The translations under genes were made by a program, and so were the position numbers. The notes below the pieces were generated by a model. The model searched no databases. It was given only the letters and a program-made list of their open reading frames with translations, and was not told the origin of the DNA. A DNA stretch of 64,000 nt, taken from NCBI GenBank assembly GCA_025267735.1, contig CM046301.1, positions 63,693,872 through 63,757,871 of the forward strand, read 5' to 3'. Shown here piece by piece: positions 36,685 to 48,376 of this stretch. Positions within the stretch are counted from its first letter, which is position 1. Each line of letters begins with the position of its first letter. The DNA is from Mactra quadrangularis. Its lineage: Eukaryota > Mollusca > Bivalvia > Venerida > Mactridae.

Positions 36685-37169
36685 TCACATTTACCTTTGG
36701 GAAAAGTCAAGTATCATCTGAGAAAATTCACTTTAAGGGCCATGATAGTGTCTATATAATTTTACAGCCAGAACATTCAAGGTATTCTAGGTAAAATAAT
36801 GGGAGGCCCCTTTTTAAAACGTTAAAATGATAAATTGCTATCAACCTTTGTGGAGTTTCTGTATGGATTTAAATTCAGTTTTACACATGAAACTAATACT
36901 AATTTTTTATGTTTAGAAATATTCTCAAAGCATTCTTTGTTAGAATTATTTTTATTTCAAAATCATGAAAAAACTGTTGCACATTCTTTGCATATGAAAT
37001 AAATGCAGCTTTTTACCTCTATAGTAATATAGTATACCTTTATAGGAGACCTTTTATATTAATGTTTTATTTATCAACTTTATCGTGTTCAACGTGTTCA
37101 ACCATGCTAATATGTTAACAACAAAATCAATTCATTTATGACAGCATGTATGAACAATGAATGCATTCA

Positions 37170-37262
37170 TATTATAATTCGAGCGCTGAACGAAACACTA
37201 TTGTAACTTCCTTTATTTTCAAATGGAGTTACATTAGTGTTTTATTCAGCCCTCGAATTATG
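37170..37262. repeat. Small foldback repeat, copy 2
   Basis: TTCGAGCGCTGAACGAAACA and GTTTTATTCAGCCCTCGAA are inverted ends around TAACTTCCTTTATTTTCAAA. Matches 24645-24735. Confidence 0.65.
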
Positions 37263-37565
37263 TTTGTAATTTAAACAATAACACTGTTGTATTTTCTGGT
37301 AATGTTTACACCCACTCTGAGAATAATACACTTGATTTAAAATGAAATGTAAAAATGAATATTACATTTTTTATTACAAATCTGTGAACAGTGAGTTGTA
37401 CAAAATTTCAAAATGATTTGGTAATGTGGGAGTTATACCCCTTTTATATATTACAAATATGAATAGGTAAATATTGTTTGACTGATATATTTCCTGTAAA
37501 ATTTAGTCCTGTCTTGAAAGCGCTTTTGTTTAAAGCTAACCATGCCGTGAACAAAACTCTTGAAA

Positions 37566-37598
37566 AGTCGAGCGCACTGTCCTTTGACTACTATTGTT
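37566..37598 (+). mobile_element. Solo 3' end of a Helentron-like element
   Basis: AGTCGAGCGCACTGTCC followed by TTTGACTACTATTGTT. Same motif as 1902-1934 and the right ends of elements A-D. No left end found nearby. Bases 37600-38530 hold nothing else recognised. Confidence 0.5.
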
Positions 37599-38532
37599 AA
37601 GATAAGGCTGTCAAAATTGGCATAAAACCAAACATACAAACAAACCAGCAAACAAAAAATTGTTCGGTTCTACACACTTATAACATTAAATTAAGCTGGA
37701 ATGTTTTAGTATAAGATAAATTCCAGTGTTTTATCCTATAATATCCGGTATATCATTTATATTACTAGTATTGATTGATTTTCTTTACTACTACTAGGTA
37801 ACTTTAAATAATTAATGATAGAATATCTTTAAGCATTTATTATTGTCTACATTATTTCATTTATACTCTATCAACTACACTGTAACGTCTAAAAATTAAG
37901 TATGAGAAAAACTGATTTATCATGCCTACTGCTTGTCTGGTTCCCAGTTGTAATTGGCAGATAAAAGTATGTCAGGCAAAGCATGATCATGGCCGCGCCC
38001 TATGTAATGCATTAGATATTGGATAATTATGTTTTCAAATGAGCATTTCTCACTACACAGGCTTAAATCAAAGGATCATTGTACAAGAATTCAGTGGATA
38101 CGTTTTTTAGTTGTTCGGCTACATTAATTAATGCAAAATAAAGTATCTGAAATTCTGAAGAGACTAATCCACGTCCGAATTGTGTTCACTTGAGACATGT
38201 TTTTGTTAATCGTCGACTAAATATACGTGTAATCTGAAAAATCAGGATTTTGTTCCAAGGGCTTTTGAAGGGCAACTGTATGTCATTATTGTAGAGGAAT
38301 TTTATTATGTGTATGAGGGTATATTCCATTTATGTTTATGCAGACTTTCATAACTTTGACAGTGGGTATATATTTAAGGTTAGATTGTCTTGTCTGATTT
38401 ATTGGATAAGATCTGCAATGTTTGATTCTGTTATGCAATTATTGCATTATGGTTTTAGAGAAGTATTAAAGTAGTAGCATTGGGGAAGTTCATATGATAA
38501 AACATATATGTACTTTTTTTAGATAGCTTGAA

Positions 38533-39000
38533 ACATTAAGCTCAGGGTGATCTATTAGGATCGTTGAATTTCTGTCGTCCATCCACAATTGTTTGTGAAC
38601 ACTCTAGTGGTTTTAGCTCAATTCTTTTCAAACTTTGTGAGGATGCTTGTCTAGGTGATTGCTTGGATGAGTTTGAGCATGGGTCATCTCGGATGAAACT
38701 AGGTCACAGGAGCTAAAAATAGAAAAACCTTGTTAACACTGAAGTGGCTCTGTTTTGATTGAAATATCCTGGAAATTTGTCTGAAAGATTGTTTTGATGA
38801 TTTCTAGGTCAACTATGAATATGGGTCACCTGGGGTCAAAAACTAAGTCACTCGGCCCAAATATGGAAAACCCTGTGAACACTCTAGTGGTCACATTTTT
38901 TACTCAGTTGTCATTAAACTTGTTCAGGATATTTGTCTAGGTAATTGCTTGGATGAGTTTGAACATGGGTCATCTTGGATACTCAGGTGACAGATAAAGA
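38533..39000 (+). mobile_element. Tandem-core element (GTGAACACTCTAGTGG family)
   Basis: Starts near CTCAGGGTGATCTATTAGGA. It contains about three units of roughly 142 bp marked by GTGAACACTCTAGTGG, TAGGTGATTGCTTGGATGAG and CATGGGTCATCT, each repeated with divergence. A Helentron-like or pearl-like layout with a core unrelated to element A. The right end is not clear. Non-coding. Confidence 0.6.
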
Positions 39001-39294
39001 GTCATCATGGCGCTGTTGTATATTGTTACCACACCTATTGATGTAACATTTGTTGTAACGTTTCAAGCTGTAAAGTTAATTGAATTGATATAATCCTATT
39101 TCTCTTGTTAAATGATGATAGTCGTACACAAGTCAGTTTTGGCAAAATATTCTAGTTATCTGTCAGATTGATATTAAAGTCTGTTTGTGTATGTCTCAAT
39201 TAATGGATTCATGGTAAAGATTATAATTTAGGTATCAACTTACTGGATATAAATGTTACATAGACTTTTCCGAGATAGTTATAATTAATTTATA

Positions 39295-39618
39295 ATGCAG
39301 TCTTCACGACAAACTTTTGTCAGCCCTGGTCATTCGGTCCAGCTAAATGGATTTTTTTTACTGAACTGAAAATAAGTTTTGCTGGACCAAAAATCTGAGA
39401 GATAGGCAATATATTAAAACATGCAGTTCATCTTTATGATTTAGTATAATATATCATAAAATTAATAATATAAAATTGAAAAATGATTTAATATTGATTA
39501 TGGAAATGTAAGCTGTAAAAAGTTGGTGAACCGTTGGGCCACTAACATTCTAAAAGTCACTGGACATAGGGTGATTTCGATGGACTCGGTCCATGGTCCA
39601 TAGGCTAAATTTGAAGAC
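39295..39618. repeat. Dispersed repeat, uninterrupted inverted copy of 30578-32066
   Basis: Shares GACAAACTTTTGTCAGCCCT, ATTCTAAAAGTCACTGGAC and GGACTCGGTCCATGGTCC (as complements) with the outer parts of 30578-32066 and lacks the hAT element found there. Confidence 0.6.
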
Positions 39619-39714
39619 TGATAATGCTTTATTCATTAGCTCAGAACTCAGTGTTTAAGTAAATTTTAGGATCATTGATAATTTTCGTGAAGTTATTTCA
39701 TTATTTAGTAAAGC

Positions 39715-40047
39715 TACAGTCCCATAACATAAAATAGCCATGGGGGCAACGTACGGGCGCCGTGCGATCAAGCTCCGCAAGAACCCGTACAAAGTCTTGC
39801 GTACCTGTACGGACTGTTACATTTTTACCAGGGTAGTCTAGGATACACGTATCAGTTTCAAAGTCAAATCGTGAACACAATCGTGGCCGAGTATGGATTA
39901 AACATGCATTACTTCCAACTACGGCTCCGTACGAGTGTGTTGTTTTGTACCATGTGCTACCATCACCTTGATACACAAGGCTTTCTACGGCCTACGACTG
40001 TCTGCATGTATGGATTCGTAACAAGCCACGATTTTATGGGACTGAGG
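39715..40047. mobile_element. GC-richer MITE with CAGTCCCATAA-type ends, copy 2
   Basis: Starts ACAGTCCCATAACATAAAAT and ends GATTTTATGGGACTGAGG. The interior is the reverse complement of 12182-12537 (for example GATACACGTATCAGTTTCAA). Two overlapping 90-residue frames on opposite strands are not genes. Confidence 0.78.
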
Positions 40048-40837
40048 CATAAACAAATATCAGTTTACATATGTGACAGTGCCCTCTTTCTCTCACTTGT
40101 TATAAAAATGCATACTTATAGCATAATTGGTAGGTTGGAAGTAAAGTAATGTCAGTATTAAAGTCTTTTTGAGTCTTCAATTTCAAACTGTATGGTGTAT
40201 ATCCCATACAGAAGATGCTTTTAGGCATTTTTGTTGTCCCAGTTTACAATATGACTAAGTAAAAATCTCCACCCGGAAAATCATTGCTGAGAGGACCTGA
40301 CTGATAAACTGTGACTTAGCTCTTTAAAAGTCATCCTCATGTCCTTTAATACTACCAATGTGAAAAGGAAATAAGTTAGTTTGTTTTGGTTGCTATGTGT
40401 AAATTATCAAGTAATTGAGTTCGTGTAAATAATTCCATAGTTACTTGACAAATTTATTTGTAATTAATGTTTATTATTATCAGAAAGATGTCATGTCCTT
40501 TAAAGTTTAATGTCAACTCTGGGTAAATAGAAATGTGTAGATTTGTAAGTCATCTATTCTGTATTAAAAACCTTGTCATCTTGGACTTGGGTCTTACATC
40601 CACGCATCAGAGGTCTAACTTTCTTGTCGCCAAAAAACTCGCATATCACTATTAAAGTGGTTATAAAGCCAAATTGGAAAATGGTCCTTAGCCCAGCATA
40701 GAACGGTGGAAACACCTACTAGAACTCAGTGTAAAAGTGGAAGATACAATATGAAAATCATGTACTATCCAATCCTGTTATATATATGATTACTTTTTTA
40801 TGGTCAGGCATTGTGTTTATGTAGACCTCCCTCCTGC

Positions 40838-41080
40838 AAATGATTTTTTTTTGGGGGGGAGGGGTATATAGGAGTATTAGTTCATTGGTCAGTTGGCTGG
40901 GTTAGTCTGTACCTTTTACTTGTCTGCTCAAATTCTCCGCACATATTCAATGGATTTGATTCAATTCAAGCAATTTCTTTACAAAGAGGGAATTCATCAC
41001 ATTCAGTGCTAGGTCTAGATTTGTCTGAGATATTTACATATTCTCTATGAATATTAAAAAGCATTGAGAAAAGATAATTT
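40838..41080 (+). mobile_element. GGGGGTATATAGGAG-type element, copy 1 (partial)
   Basis: GGGGTATATAGGAGTATTAG, then TTTTACTTGTCTGCTCAAAT and ATGGATTTGATTCAA, as in 48791-49130. The left end is a G-run that could pair with the upstream CCTCCCTCC. Probably another Helentron-like family. Confidence 0.5.
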
Positions 41081-41396
41081 GATGGGTAAGGACTAGTGTC
41101 GCATAAATATAATGTACACAAAAACTGTAGAATCTAATTTCAGATAGTCTCTTCTCTTTCCTCACACTTGGCTTATTTATGGTTCAAGGGATATCATCTC
41201 ATATAGGAGAGGCAATCAATAATTTGATTTACATATCAGACTAAACACTTTAGTGGAATAGTAAATACTAAATAAAACTGTTATATTAAAGTGTATGAAT
41301 TTGTAGCATGATCTTGAAACATTAGAAATCTTAGTTTTGAAATAAATAAGTTAGAGCAGACTAACCGCGTAAATTCATGTATTTTTTGTGTAGTTA

Positions 41397-41597
41397 CGAG
41401 ATAATTGTTGATCAGTTCTCTCCAAATCTGATTTGGATGGACTGTTTCAATGCTAATTTGAGCCTCATTAATTTTGACAAAAATATTTTTGCAGCCATTT
41501 CAACTCGCAGAAATTTGCGAGTTAAAATAAAAGTTACTCGCAATTTTCAAAATCCACTCGCATTTTGCGAGTATGTGAGCTTAAACTCGAGCCCTGT
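41397..41597. repeat. Dispersed repeat with CTCGCAAATTTT/GCGAGT motifs, copy 2 (inverted)
   Basis: CAGCCATTTCAACTCGCAGA, AAAATCCACTCGCATTTTGC and a terminal CTCGAGCCCTGTA. Related to 35885-36310 in the opposite orientation. It directly abuts a foldback MITE at 41599. Confidence 0.55.
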
Positions 41598-41598
41598 A

Positions 41599-41909
41599 GC
41601 GTGTTCAGTTAGCGTGAACGTTACCGAACATTACATAACGATACATTCGGAACTCCTCGGCCATTCGCTGCGAATAATCTAATCTAATACACAAATATGC
41701 GATCCTTAAGGCAATGAGTGATGTTTCAAAATTTACGGACTAAAAACGAAACATCACTCAATGCCTACACGATCATATATTTGTTTACTTCAACACTGGT
41801 AGTTTCAAAATAGCGTCTAAATATGTCTGAGATTCGCAGCGAATGGCCGAGGAGTTCCGAATGTATCGTAATGTAATGTTCTGTAACGTTTGCGGTAACT
41901 GAACATGCT
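41599..41909. mobile_element. Foldback MITE (GAACTCCTCGGC family), copy 2
   Basis: Left arm ACATTCGGAACTCCTCGGCC, then AATGAGTGATGTTTC. Right arm GGCCGAGGAGTTCCGAATGT, then GTAACTGAACATGC. The two halves pair along almost the full length. It matches 8349-8665. Frames read on both strands here are palindrome artefacts. Confidence 0.85.
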
Positions 41910-42364
41910 TCTGTATTAGAAACTGTTTTCTTGTTGGAGACATTTTGAGATGAATGATAAATAGTGTCAATGTTTACCAATGTTATCATTTAGCTAGGAA
42001 GAAACATTTTCTAATCATTAATTAGATCTATTATTCCGTATGTTGATAGATCAATGTATTATATCCTTCATCAACTCTATATTTATAGTGTTACTAGGAT
42101 ACTGTCTGTATTCTACTGTCTCAACAATGTATCAATTTATATTTATGTATCATAATGATTCTAGATTTTACTTTTAGTTAAACAAAAGATAAAGAGCAGT
42201 TTAAAGTCTGCTTTCATCTGCATGTTCAGCTTACTTTACTATCTTGTACGATTATATCCCCTGATTATTGAAATCACCTTCAGCCAGGCAATCCCTCACA
42301 GTACCTATTTACATCTGGATGGAGTGGAACAACTTTAGGTTATTTTCTTGCTCAAGAAAATTAG

Positions 42365-42440
42365 CAGTGTCCCTAGCCGGGATCGAACCTGGGAACATTT
42401 GATTGCTAAGCTTGAGTCTACCACTAGGCCACTGCTGCTA
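42365..42440 (-). mobile_element. tRNA-like SINE head, family D
   Basis: The minus strand reads GCAGTGGCCTAGTGGTAGAC (A-box side), then CCAGGTTCGATCCCGGC (B-box). Arms do not form a full cloverleaf, so I read it as a SINE head or tRNA pseudogene rather than a tRNA gene. The body may continue to about 42270. Confidence 0.6.
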
Positions 42441-42727
42441 CAAATTGCTCCTTAAATGTTTGCTGTCTATGTACTCGGTAGTGTGCCCATCTGTCAACAG
42501 TTAGTTAGTAAAATTTCAGAACTAGGTATACTTATCTTGACCTGTGTGTCAATGAGACAGTTGTTAGCTACTGGGGAAAGTATGAGCTTAGTACTTTAGT
42601 ATTGTAAGATATTTCCTGCAAATACCTACACTGATAAGTAATATAACTGTATATGGGGAAGAAAATGTCGAAAAACCAACAAATTATCTTTCAGAAACAC
42701 TGGATCCAGTAAGGATACAAGAACAAA

Positions 42728-42730
<3 letters not shown>

Positions 42731-42784
<54 letters not shown>
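42731..42784. repeat. (TA)27 microsatellite in front of a splice acceptor
   Basis: A perfect TA run of about 54 bases. It ends 37 bases before the last PPP1R14 exon, where the branch point would normally lie. Confidence 0.98.
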
Positions 42785-42788
<4 letters not shown>

Positions 42789-42821
42789 TATCTTTGATTA
42801 TCTTCTATTTTCTATTTTCAG

Positions 42822-42863
42822 GAATTTGTAAAAGAATTATTGGTGAAAGCGAAGACATTATAG
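42822..42863 (+). CDS. PPP1R14: PPP1R14-like protein phosphatase 1 inhibitor, last coding exon
   Basis: Acceptor TCTATTTTCAG, then EFVKELLVKAKTL and TAG. It matches the C-terminal helix of the PPP1R14 inhibitor domain (pattern D/E-F-I/V-x-E-L-L-x-K). The protein stops right after this helix, without the longer Pro/Ser-rich tail of CPI-17, so in length it is nearer to the short-tailed members. The preceding exon ends in phase 0, so the joint reading ...PPDLIN-EFVKELL... is continuous. The stop is followed by a 3' UTR. The minimal inhibitor fold needs the N-terminal exon not seen here, so activity cannot be judged from this window. Confidence 0.78.
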   Translation, partial: EFVKELLVKAKTL

Positions 42864-43374
42864 GCCTGCCATGTATACACAAACCAGATCTCAGACTTTG
42901 ATGGGATTGGTTGAATGTCATACTCATTGTTCAAATCTAGCCATTACATGATGTAACAAGTCATGTGATAGTCATGTGATGATGTCATTCAGGGATACTA
43001 TAGTTCATTAAAGAGTTGGATTTGTCACAGTACTGCATTTCCTAGTGACAATTATAGATATTATGTTGTTTTTGTTTCTTTTACTGTGGGTCAAAATATC
43101 ATATTGGACAAGAAAGGCAACTCTGTATAATTTAAGTTTAGTATGGAGTTACGGTTCTTGAAATTTATGATATTTTGCCTGAAGTTTATCTTGTCCTAAT
43201 GAAAATCTTATTGCTTGAATTTTTATTTCATTTATGTAAATAATGTTTTTATCATTTTATCTGAACATTATTACTGTTTAGATCCAGTTAAATCCATGTC
43301 TATGTTTGCCAAATGATAGTTTTGGAGATGTCTACTGTGTTTTACAAATAAAGACTGTCTCATTTTTAAATAAA
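42864..43374 (+). other. PPP1R14: 3' UTR of the PPP1R14-like gene (inferred)
   Basis: Non-coding sequence after the TAG stop up to two AATAAA hexamers. No repeat is recognised inside it, unlike its surroundings. The true cleavage site is unknown and could be further downstream. Confidence 0.55.
43347..43374 (+). terminator. Two candidate poly(A) signals
   Basis: AATAAA at 43347-43352 and 43369-43374, followed by a T/G-rich stretch (TTTTGTTGTTGT). This is a plausible cleavage and polyadenylation context for the PPP1R14-like transcript. Confidence 0.55.
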
Positions 43375-43930
43375 TTTTGTTGTTGTAAATCCCTACTTAT
43401 TTCATCTACTATAAAGTAAATTGTTTTGTTATATTTTCATTTGAAAACTATAATGATGTACTATGTACAAATTATAAATTAAATATCTTTTTCTGTTCAG
43501 GTTATATAATTTTATGCTACATGTACGTGGTAACCTAATAAATCCAAACACCTTTGGGACCAAACAAAAGGTTTTAAGTTTAAAGCTTTTCTGATTTCAC
43601 AGTTCGTTATTAATTGATATAATTGACTGAAACAGGACAGAAACAATTGTTTTAGTGCTCAGACGGGTACAGGTTACTCGGTGTTTGACTTTAGTTAGGT
43701 TGCTCTGTATTATGTATATATTATGTTTGTGAAAATCAAGTTTTTGAAATTAAATTAAGATTGTTCATTGATTTATACGCCTACCATAGGTGTGAACTAT
43801 TATACATATTGATGTTTTAATATGAGAAGTGTTCAATCATATAATTATATCTTAATTTATTATTTGTACAGATTTCATAGCTGACCTATTTCGTTGATAT
43901 ACTGCAGACTATGACATGTTATTGAAACTT

Positions 43931-43992
<62 letters not shown>
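43931..43992. repeat. (CT)n microsatellite
   Basis: About 60 bases of CT repeats ending 7 bases before the TA target of the MITE at 44001. Confidence 0.97.
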
Positions 43993-43997
<5 letters not shown>

Positions 43998-44000
43998 ATA

Positions 44001-44361
44001 CAGTACCCACCAAAAGTTTGGAGACAAAAGAAATTTACTACAATTCTTGAAGTTCGATGATTATTTTTGGAGAATCACTATTTTTAGTATATTTAAGTAT
44101 TGTTTGTAATAAAATGAATGCAACATATTTATAAGATTTAGCACCTGACGTTCTAAACCCCCAAAAACCATGTTAATGGTAATTATTTTTCATAACATAG
44201 CTTTTACGCTTATTTTGAGTTCTTAGTTATATTTATATTGATAACCAAAAAAAATTCAAAAACTAATAAGCATTTAAAAGTAAACAGTTATCAAATTTTA
44301 GATAAAAGCTATTCAATAGACCTACAAAGTGAAAATATCTCCTAACTTTTGTTGGGTACTG
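44001..44361. mobile_element. MITE with CAGTACCCACC termini, copy 3
   Basis: Starts CAGTACCCACCAAAAGTTTG and ends TAACTTTTGTTGGGTACTG, with TA at 43999-44000 and 44362-44363. Very similar inside to the copy at 9123. Confidence 0.92.
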
Positions 44362-44904
44362 TATGTATTGTACTCACAGTTGACTTTATTGAATTAAACC
44401 GCCAAAGTCCAATTTAACAATCATACTATTAAGGTGAAAGGCTGGCTGCTACTTTTGCCATTTGTGTGACACAATAATTTTTTTAACTGATTTTGTATTT
44501 TCAAACATGGCCTATTGGAAATGACTTGCATGCGTTTTTTGGCATGGGTTGCTGGCAATACAGGTTTAGAAACCAAAACTTTTGAAACTTACCACAAAAA
44601 ATGTTGTGTACAATTACATTCTTTTATGGGCAGTCAGATTATGCGCAAAGATAAAAAGTTAGGTTAACACCTATTCGTGAAAAGTAGTAAAATTGTTGAT
44701 AATATCGGACAAAAGTAAAAAAAATGTATTCATATTGACTGTATTTTCATATGGGCCTACAACTTTTTCTAGGAAACATTGGCCTTTTGTAATGATTGTT
44801 ATCATTATACAAGTATCAGTTATTTAATTTACAAATTACATATCATCAGATATATCTTTATACATAGATTTATAATTGTTCAATATAAAACAACAATTGG
44901 GCTC

Positions 44905-45000
44905 AACACTAATTTTTAAACTAGATTGTCAGATGGACAAGCCAGCTATATTTTTAACTTGCCCAAAACCATATCTTTAATTGCAGTAACAGGTTACCTG
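44905..45000. repeat. Dispersed repeat carrying the empty site of the hAT MITE
   Basis: CTAGATTGTCAGATGGACAA, then a single CCAGCTAT and ATTTTTAACTTGCCCAAA. It matches the two flanks of the insertion at 17105-17500, where CCAGCTAT is duplicated. Confidence 0.75.
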
Positions 45001-45269
45001 AACCCAAATAACGGTGATCAGGAGCAATTTGACAATCTCTAACCCTTCCAATGTTGAATTTCCATAATGGACTGGTCTGTCTTTAATTTTAGACCCATCC
45101 ATTGTCACTTTTAGGAAATTCAGGATAAAAATAGAACAACAAGCAGCTAATAGAGCTTGGTCAGCTGGCTTGTGTTGTGTCGGCCGACATGGCTCTTTGA
45201 TGGTGGCAAAGGTTTTTCATATTTGGCTCAAGCATTGTAAGGATTAATATCAAGCCCTGAAAACCTTGC

Positions 45270-45518
45270 TATTGTCCATTTTTTCTCAACTGTCAAAGCT
45301 TGAATAATTTCACGGTGACTGAATGCATTGTTTTTGTACTGGCGGCCTATTTTTTATTAGAAATATCTTGACTAAAACTTATCATACAGCTTAAGAAGCT
45401 TTACTCAATCATAATACACACTTTAGGAAACTCATGGGTGTATTACGAAAATAATTTTATCAAATGCATTCACCTTGAAATTTAAATATTCATGTTTTGA
45501 CAGTTGAGAAAAACTGTA
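45270..45518. mobile_element. MITE with TTTTTTCTCAACTGTC termini, copy 3
   Basis: Starts TATTGTCCATTTTTTCTCAA. The right arm TTTTGACAGTTGAGAAAAAC is present and the last few bases differ from other copies. Interior nearly the same as 9611-9859. Confidence 0.85.
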
Positions 45519-47086
45519 TAGAGAAAAATACTATAATATCAGACACTCTAAGTTTTATCTTGTCTATCAACAATACTGTAAGTTGTTTGTGATATACAAA
45601 CTTTTCTTGAACAATTTATTTGACTTACTCTTCAACACTGTGTATACAAACTTACCTTCTGTATTCAAATTTTTGTTTACTGACTTCACATATAAATGAA
45701 GAAATACTTTTTGTTTAGAATAGGTCAGTATGGTTTAATTTGATTATTTTATCTTTAACAAGAATGAAATCATATATACTAGTTCATGTATTCTATAGAC
45801 ATTCTAACTTTTTTTATCCAGTTTTGATACAAATTGGTTATTTTGTAAAGAATTCAGTTTGATCAAATTGAAAGAATCTTTTGTGCTCAAACTATTTACA
45901 TAAATGCTTGAAATGTTTGTTTAAGCACTGTTTAGTGTAGTTTGTATTGTATGTATAACCATTAATGAGAAATATTGTAACATTTTGTTGAAATTTATAT
46001 GTAAGGGAGGTAATGCATGATATAACGTTTAATTTTGTGATGACTTGATTACCTCCCTTTAATGTTATACCTATATGACTCTTCTTGTCATGTAGTTGAT
46101 AGGAAGTTTTATAAAAAAGAACTAGTCAGTACATAGTATTGTCATATTGATTATATTATTCATTCTTTAATGGTATGCTAGAGATCTATGATGTTTTCAT
46201 TGTTGTTTTCTGAAATTCTCAGCTACATATGTTGCCATTATTTTAACCTAGGTTTTAACTTAACAATATTTACAAAATTATTTTGTTATTCAACACAGTA
46301 CATTTTGTTTCAATGAATGACTATATTCTATTTCTGTTTGTTCAGGACTGTGACATTGTTATTTTTTCATATTTTGTAAGATGCTTTTTGAAGTATTAAA
46401 TTTTATGCATTTAATCTAGTATTGCTCTTTGAGAATATGACATTATTTGGTTCTAAAATAAATTGTTAAGAACAGCATATTAATGAGACTGAGTAATTTC
46501 CATTTGCTTATATAGAGCAATTTAGATGGCCTGTTACCTAATCACTGTGCTTTCGTCATTAATTTTTCATATAAACAATTTCTTGTTTACCTATAGGCCG
46601 AGAAATTGTTTAATGTGTAAAACACTTTGAAAATTGTTTTGAAAATTCATTCTCTGCAGAACTTGAATTTCTGTTGGATTAAAATCTTGCTTGAAGAACC
46701 TCATTTGGTACAGCTTGCAGATGAATCTGTTCTATTGTTCTTTTCAAACAGTTGTACTCTTTCTAGCTCCATGGTCAAAGTTGTCCTTCTTTGGGCCTGA
46801 TGTTTTCCTTACAATGGATTTCTTCCTTATCCTACTCTTACTTGAAGATTAAATATTTCTTGATTATTTTTTAGTTGATTATTTTCTATGAAGATATTGT
46901 ACAGTCTTACCATTGTTTGGTATGTTCTTTCTGTGTATTGAAGCAATAAGGAATAAATGTGATGTGAATAATGATCGATAAACTGTCTTGTTATTTTATA
47001 ATGCTGCAGCAAATGAAAGAATTTTGAATGCATTATTTGCTATTTTTAAAACTTTGGTGTTAAGTTAAAATGTGTATGCTTGTAAT
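45519..47086. other. Intergenic AT-rich stretch, nothing recognised
   Basis: No exon or element could be supported. AAGGGAGGTAAT at about 45992 and ATTACCTCCCTT at about 46050 are complementary and may be ends of a very small foldback. Confidence 0.45.
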
Positions 47087-47200
47087 AAGACCGGTTGAAA
47101 ATGCAGAATTCTGATTGGTTAATTCCAATTCAAAATTTTGAATTTAACATTGACCAATAAAAACAGTATTTTATGACTGGTTTTCAAGTGTAATACTACA
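47087..47200. mobile_element. Small foldback MITE (ACCGGTTGAAAAT ends)
   Basis: ACCGGTTGAAAATGCAGAAT with TGATTGGTTAATT on the left, and TTGACCAATAAAAACAG with TATGACTGGTTTTCAAG on the right, are inverted counterparts. About 110 bp. Bases 47201-48098 after it show nothing recognised. Confidence 0.6.
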
Positions 47201-48098
47201 ATATTAGCTCCATTTGGTACACCTCAGGGATTTTCTACACAGATATAACTCAGATATCAATTATGTAAATTCAATCCTTGGCCATTTGCAGTAGGGAAGA
47301 CTTCTTTAAGTTGTTTTGTCGCTAATAAGCAGGATAGCGGGCAACTTGGTTGTTAATATTTACTTAGCATGTCCATATAGAAACAATAATAGCACTACTT
47401 GCCAGCCAGTTATTGATCAGGTCTCATAACCTCTTGTATGCCTACAACTACTGATATCCCAGGCTTACTGGTATAGTCCAACAGAATTAACCTGAGCTTG
47501 AACTACCTAATTATAATAATTACACACTTCACTTACATTAAGTCCTGAGTTTCCGTATGTGTGTATACGGTTATACACGTATTTTTAACAACCAATGTGA
47601 CTTCAAATCAATTTTTTAAAAGTGGCATGTTATTGTACTTTAAATTTTGAACACATTAGTTTTTGGGGAAACAAGTAAGTCAACAATATTATGGTACTGT
47701 TTCAAAGTGTTTATTCTTATGAAAACAACATTAGTTGTTCAGTACGTGTATTTTGCCGAAAGTTTCTGATATAGTGCTATTCACAAATGAAGACAAAAAT
47801 AGACTGTAAATACTGAGTTTAATATATTCTTGTATAAAGGTCAAGGTTAATTCTGTTGGACTATATATGTGAAGAAGATCACTGAGGTGTTCCAAATGTA
47901 TTGGCTCTCACCTATTTATTTGAATGAGTGACTCAAGTATGCTATGAACTTGATGAAACAAGAATGATTATTTGTAAAGGAAAAGCATGGTTTATTTTTA
48001 AAGTGTGATAGATTATTGATTTTGAAAGGGTCTTACACCAAGTTATTTTGTATACGTCTGATAGAGTCATTTTGTCTATCACAGTCTACTAAAGTTAT

Positions 48099-48376
48099 TA
48101 TTATACCCCCGCTTCGAAGAAGAGGGGGGTATACTGTTTTACCCTTGTCCGTGCGTGCATGCGTCCGTCCGTCCGTCCGTTACAAAATTTCCGTCGCAGT
48201 TTTCTCAGCAACTATAACATGCAGCAGCCTAATACTTTACATATTGCTTCATCCCATAGTCCCATGTGGTGTAAAGCGATTTCATGCTCCTTGCTCATCT
48301 ACTTCCTGTTTGTCGCATATTTTTAGATTTTGGCGGGGGTATCACTAGTGAGCATTAGCTCACAGATTTACTTGTT
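48099..48376 (+). mobile_element. Helentron-like element, TATACCCCC family
   Basis: The left end forms a hairpin: TATACCCCCGCTTCGAAGAA with GAGGGGGGTATA. A (CGTCCGTC)n tract follows. The right end has another hairpin (GTGAGC ATTA GCTCAC), then GATTTACTTGTT. This repeats the layout of elements A-C (fold-back start, CGTCCG satellite, 3' hairpin, CTTGTT) with unrelated sequence. The 110-residue open frame across it is an artefact. Confidence 0.65.

Larger units (their letters stand above)
18460..43374 (+). other. PPP1R14: PPP1R14-family gene, 3' part (gene span visible here)
   Basis: Span from the first recognised coding exon to the second AATAAA after the stop. Three coding exons (29, 14 and 13 codons plus stop) are all phase 0 and joined by GT-AG introns of 17,244 bp (18547-35790) and 6,989 bp (35833-42821). 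The order matches the three C-terminal exons I expect for vertebrate PPP1R14 genes. The N-terminal exon, which carries the phosphorylated Thr motif of the inhibitor, was not found in 1-18459. It may lie upstream of the window. The introns are almost filled with mobile elements. Confidence 0.75.

Noticed and set aside
42365..42440. Possible tRNA gene on the minus strand
   Set aside because: The A- and B-box motifs are present but the acceptor and anticodon stems do not pair properly.
48016..48348. 110-residue + frame
   Set aside because: It reads through the TATACCCCC Helentron-like element including its CGTCCG satellite.
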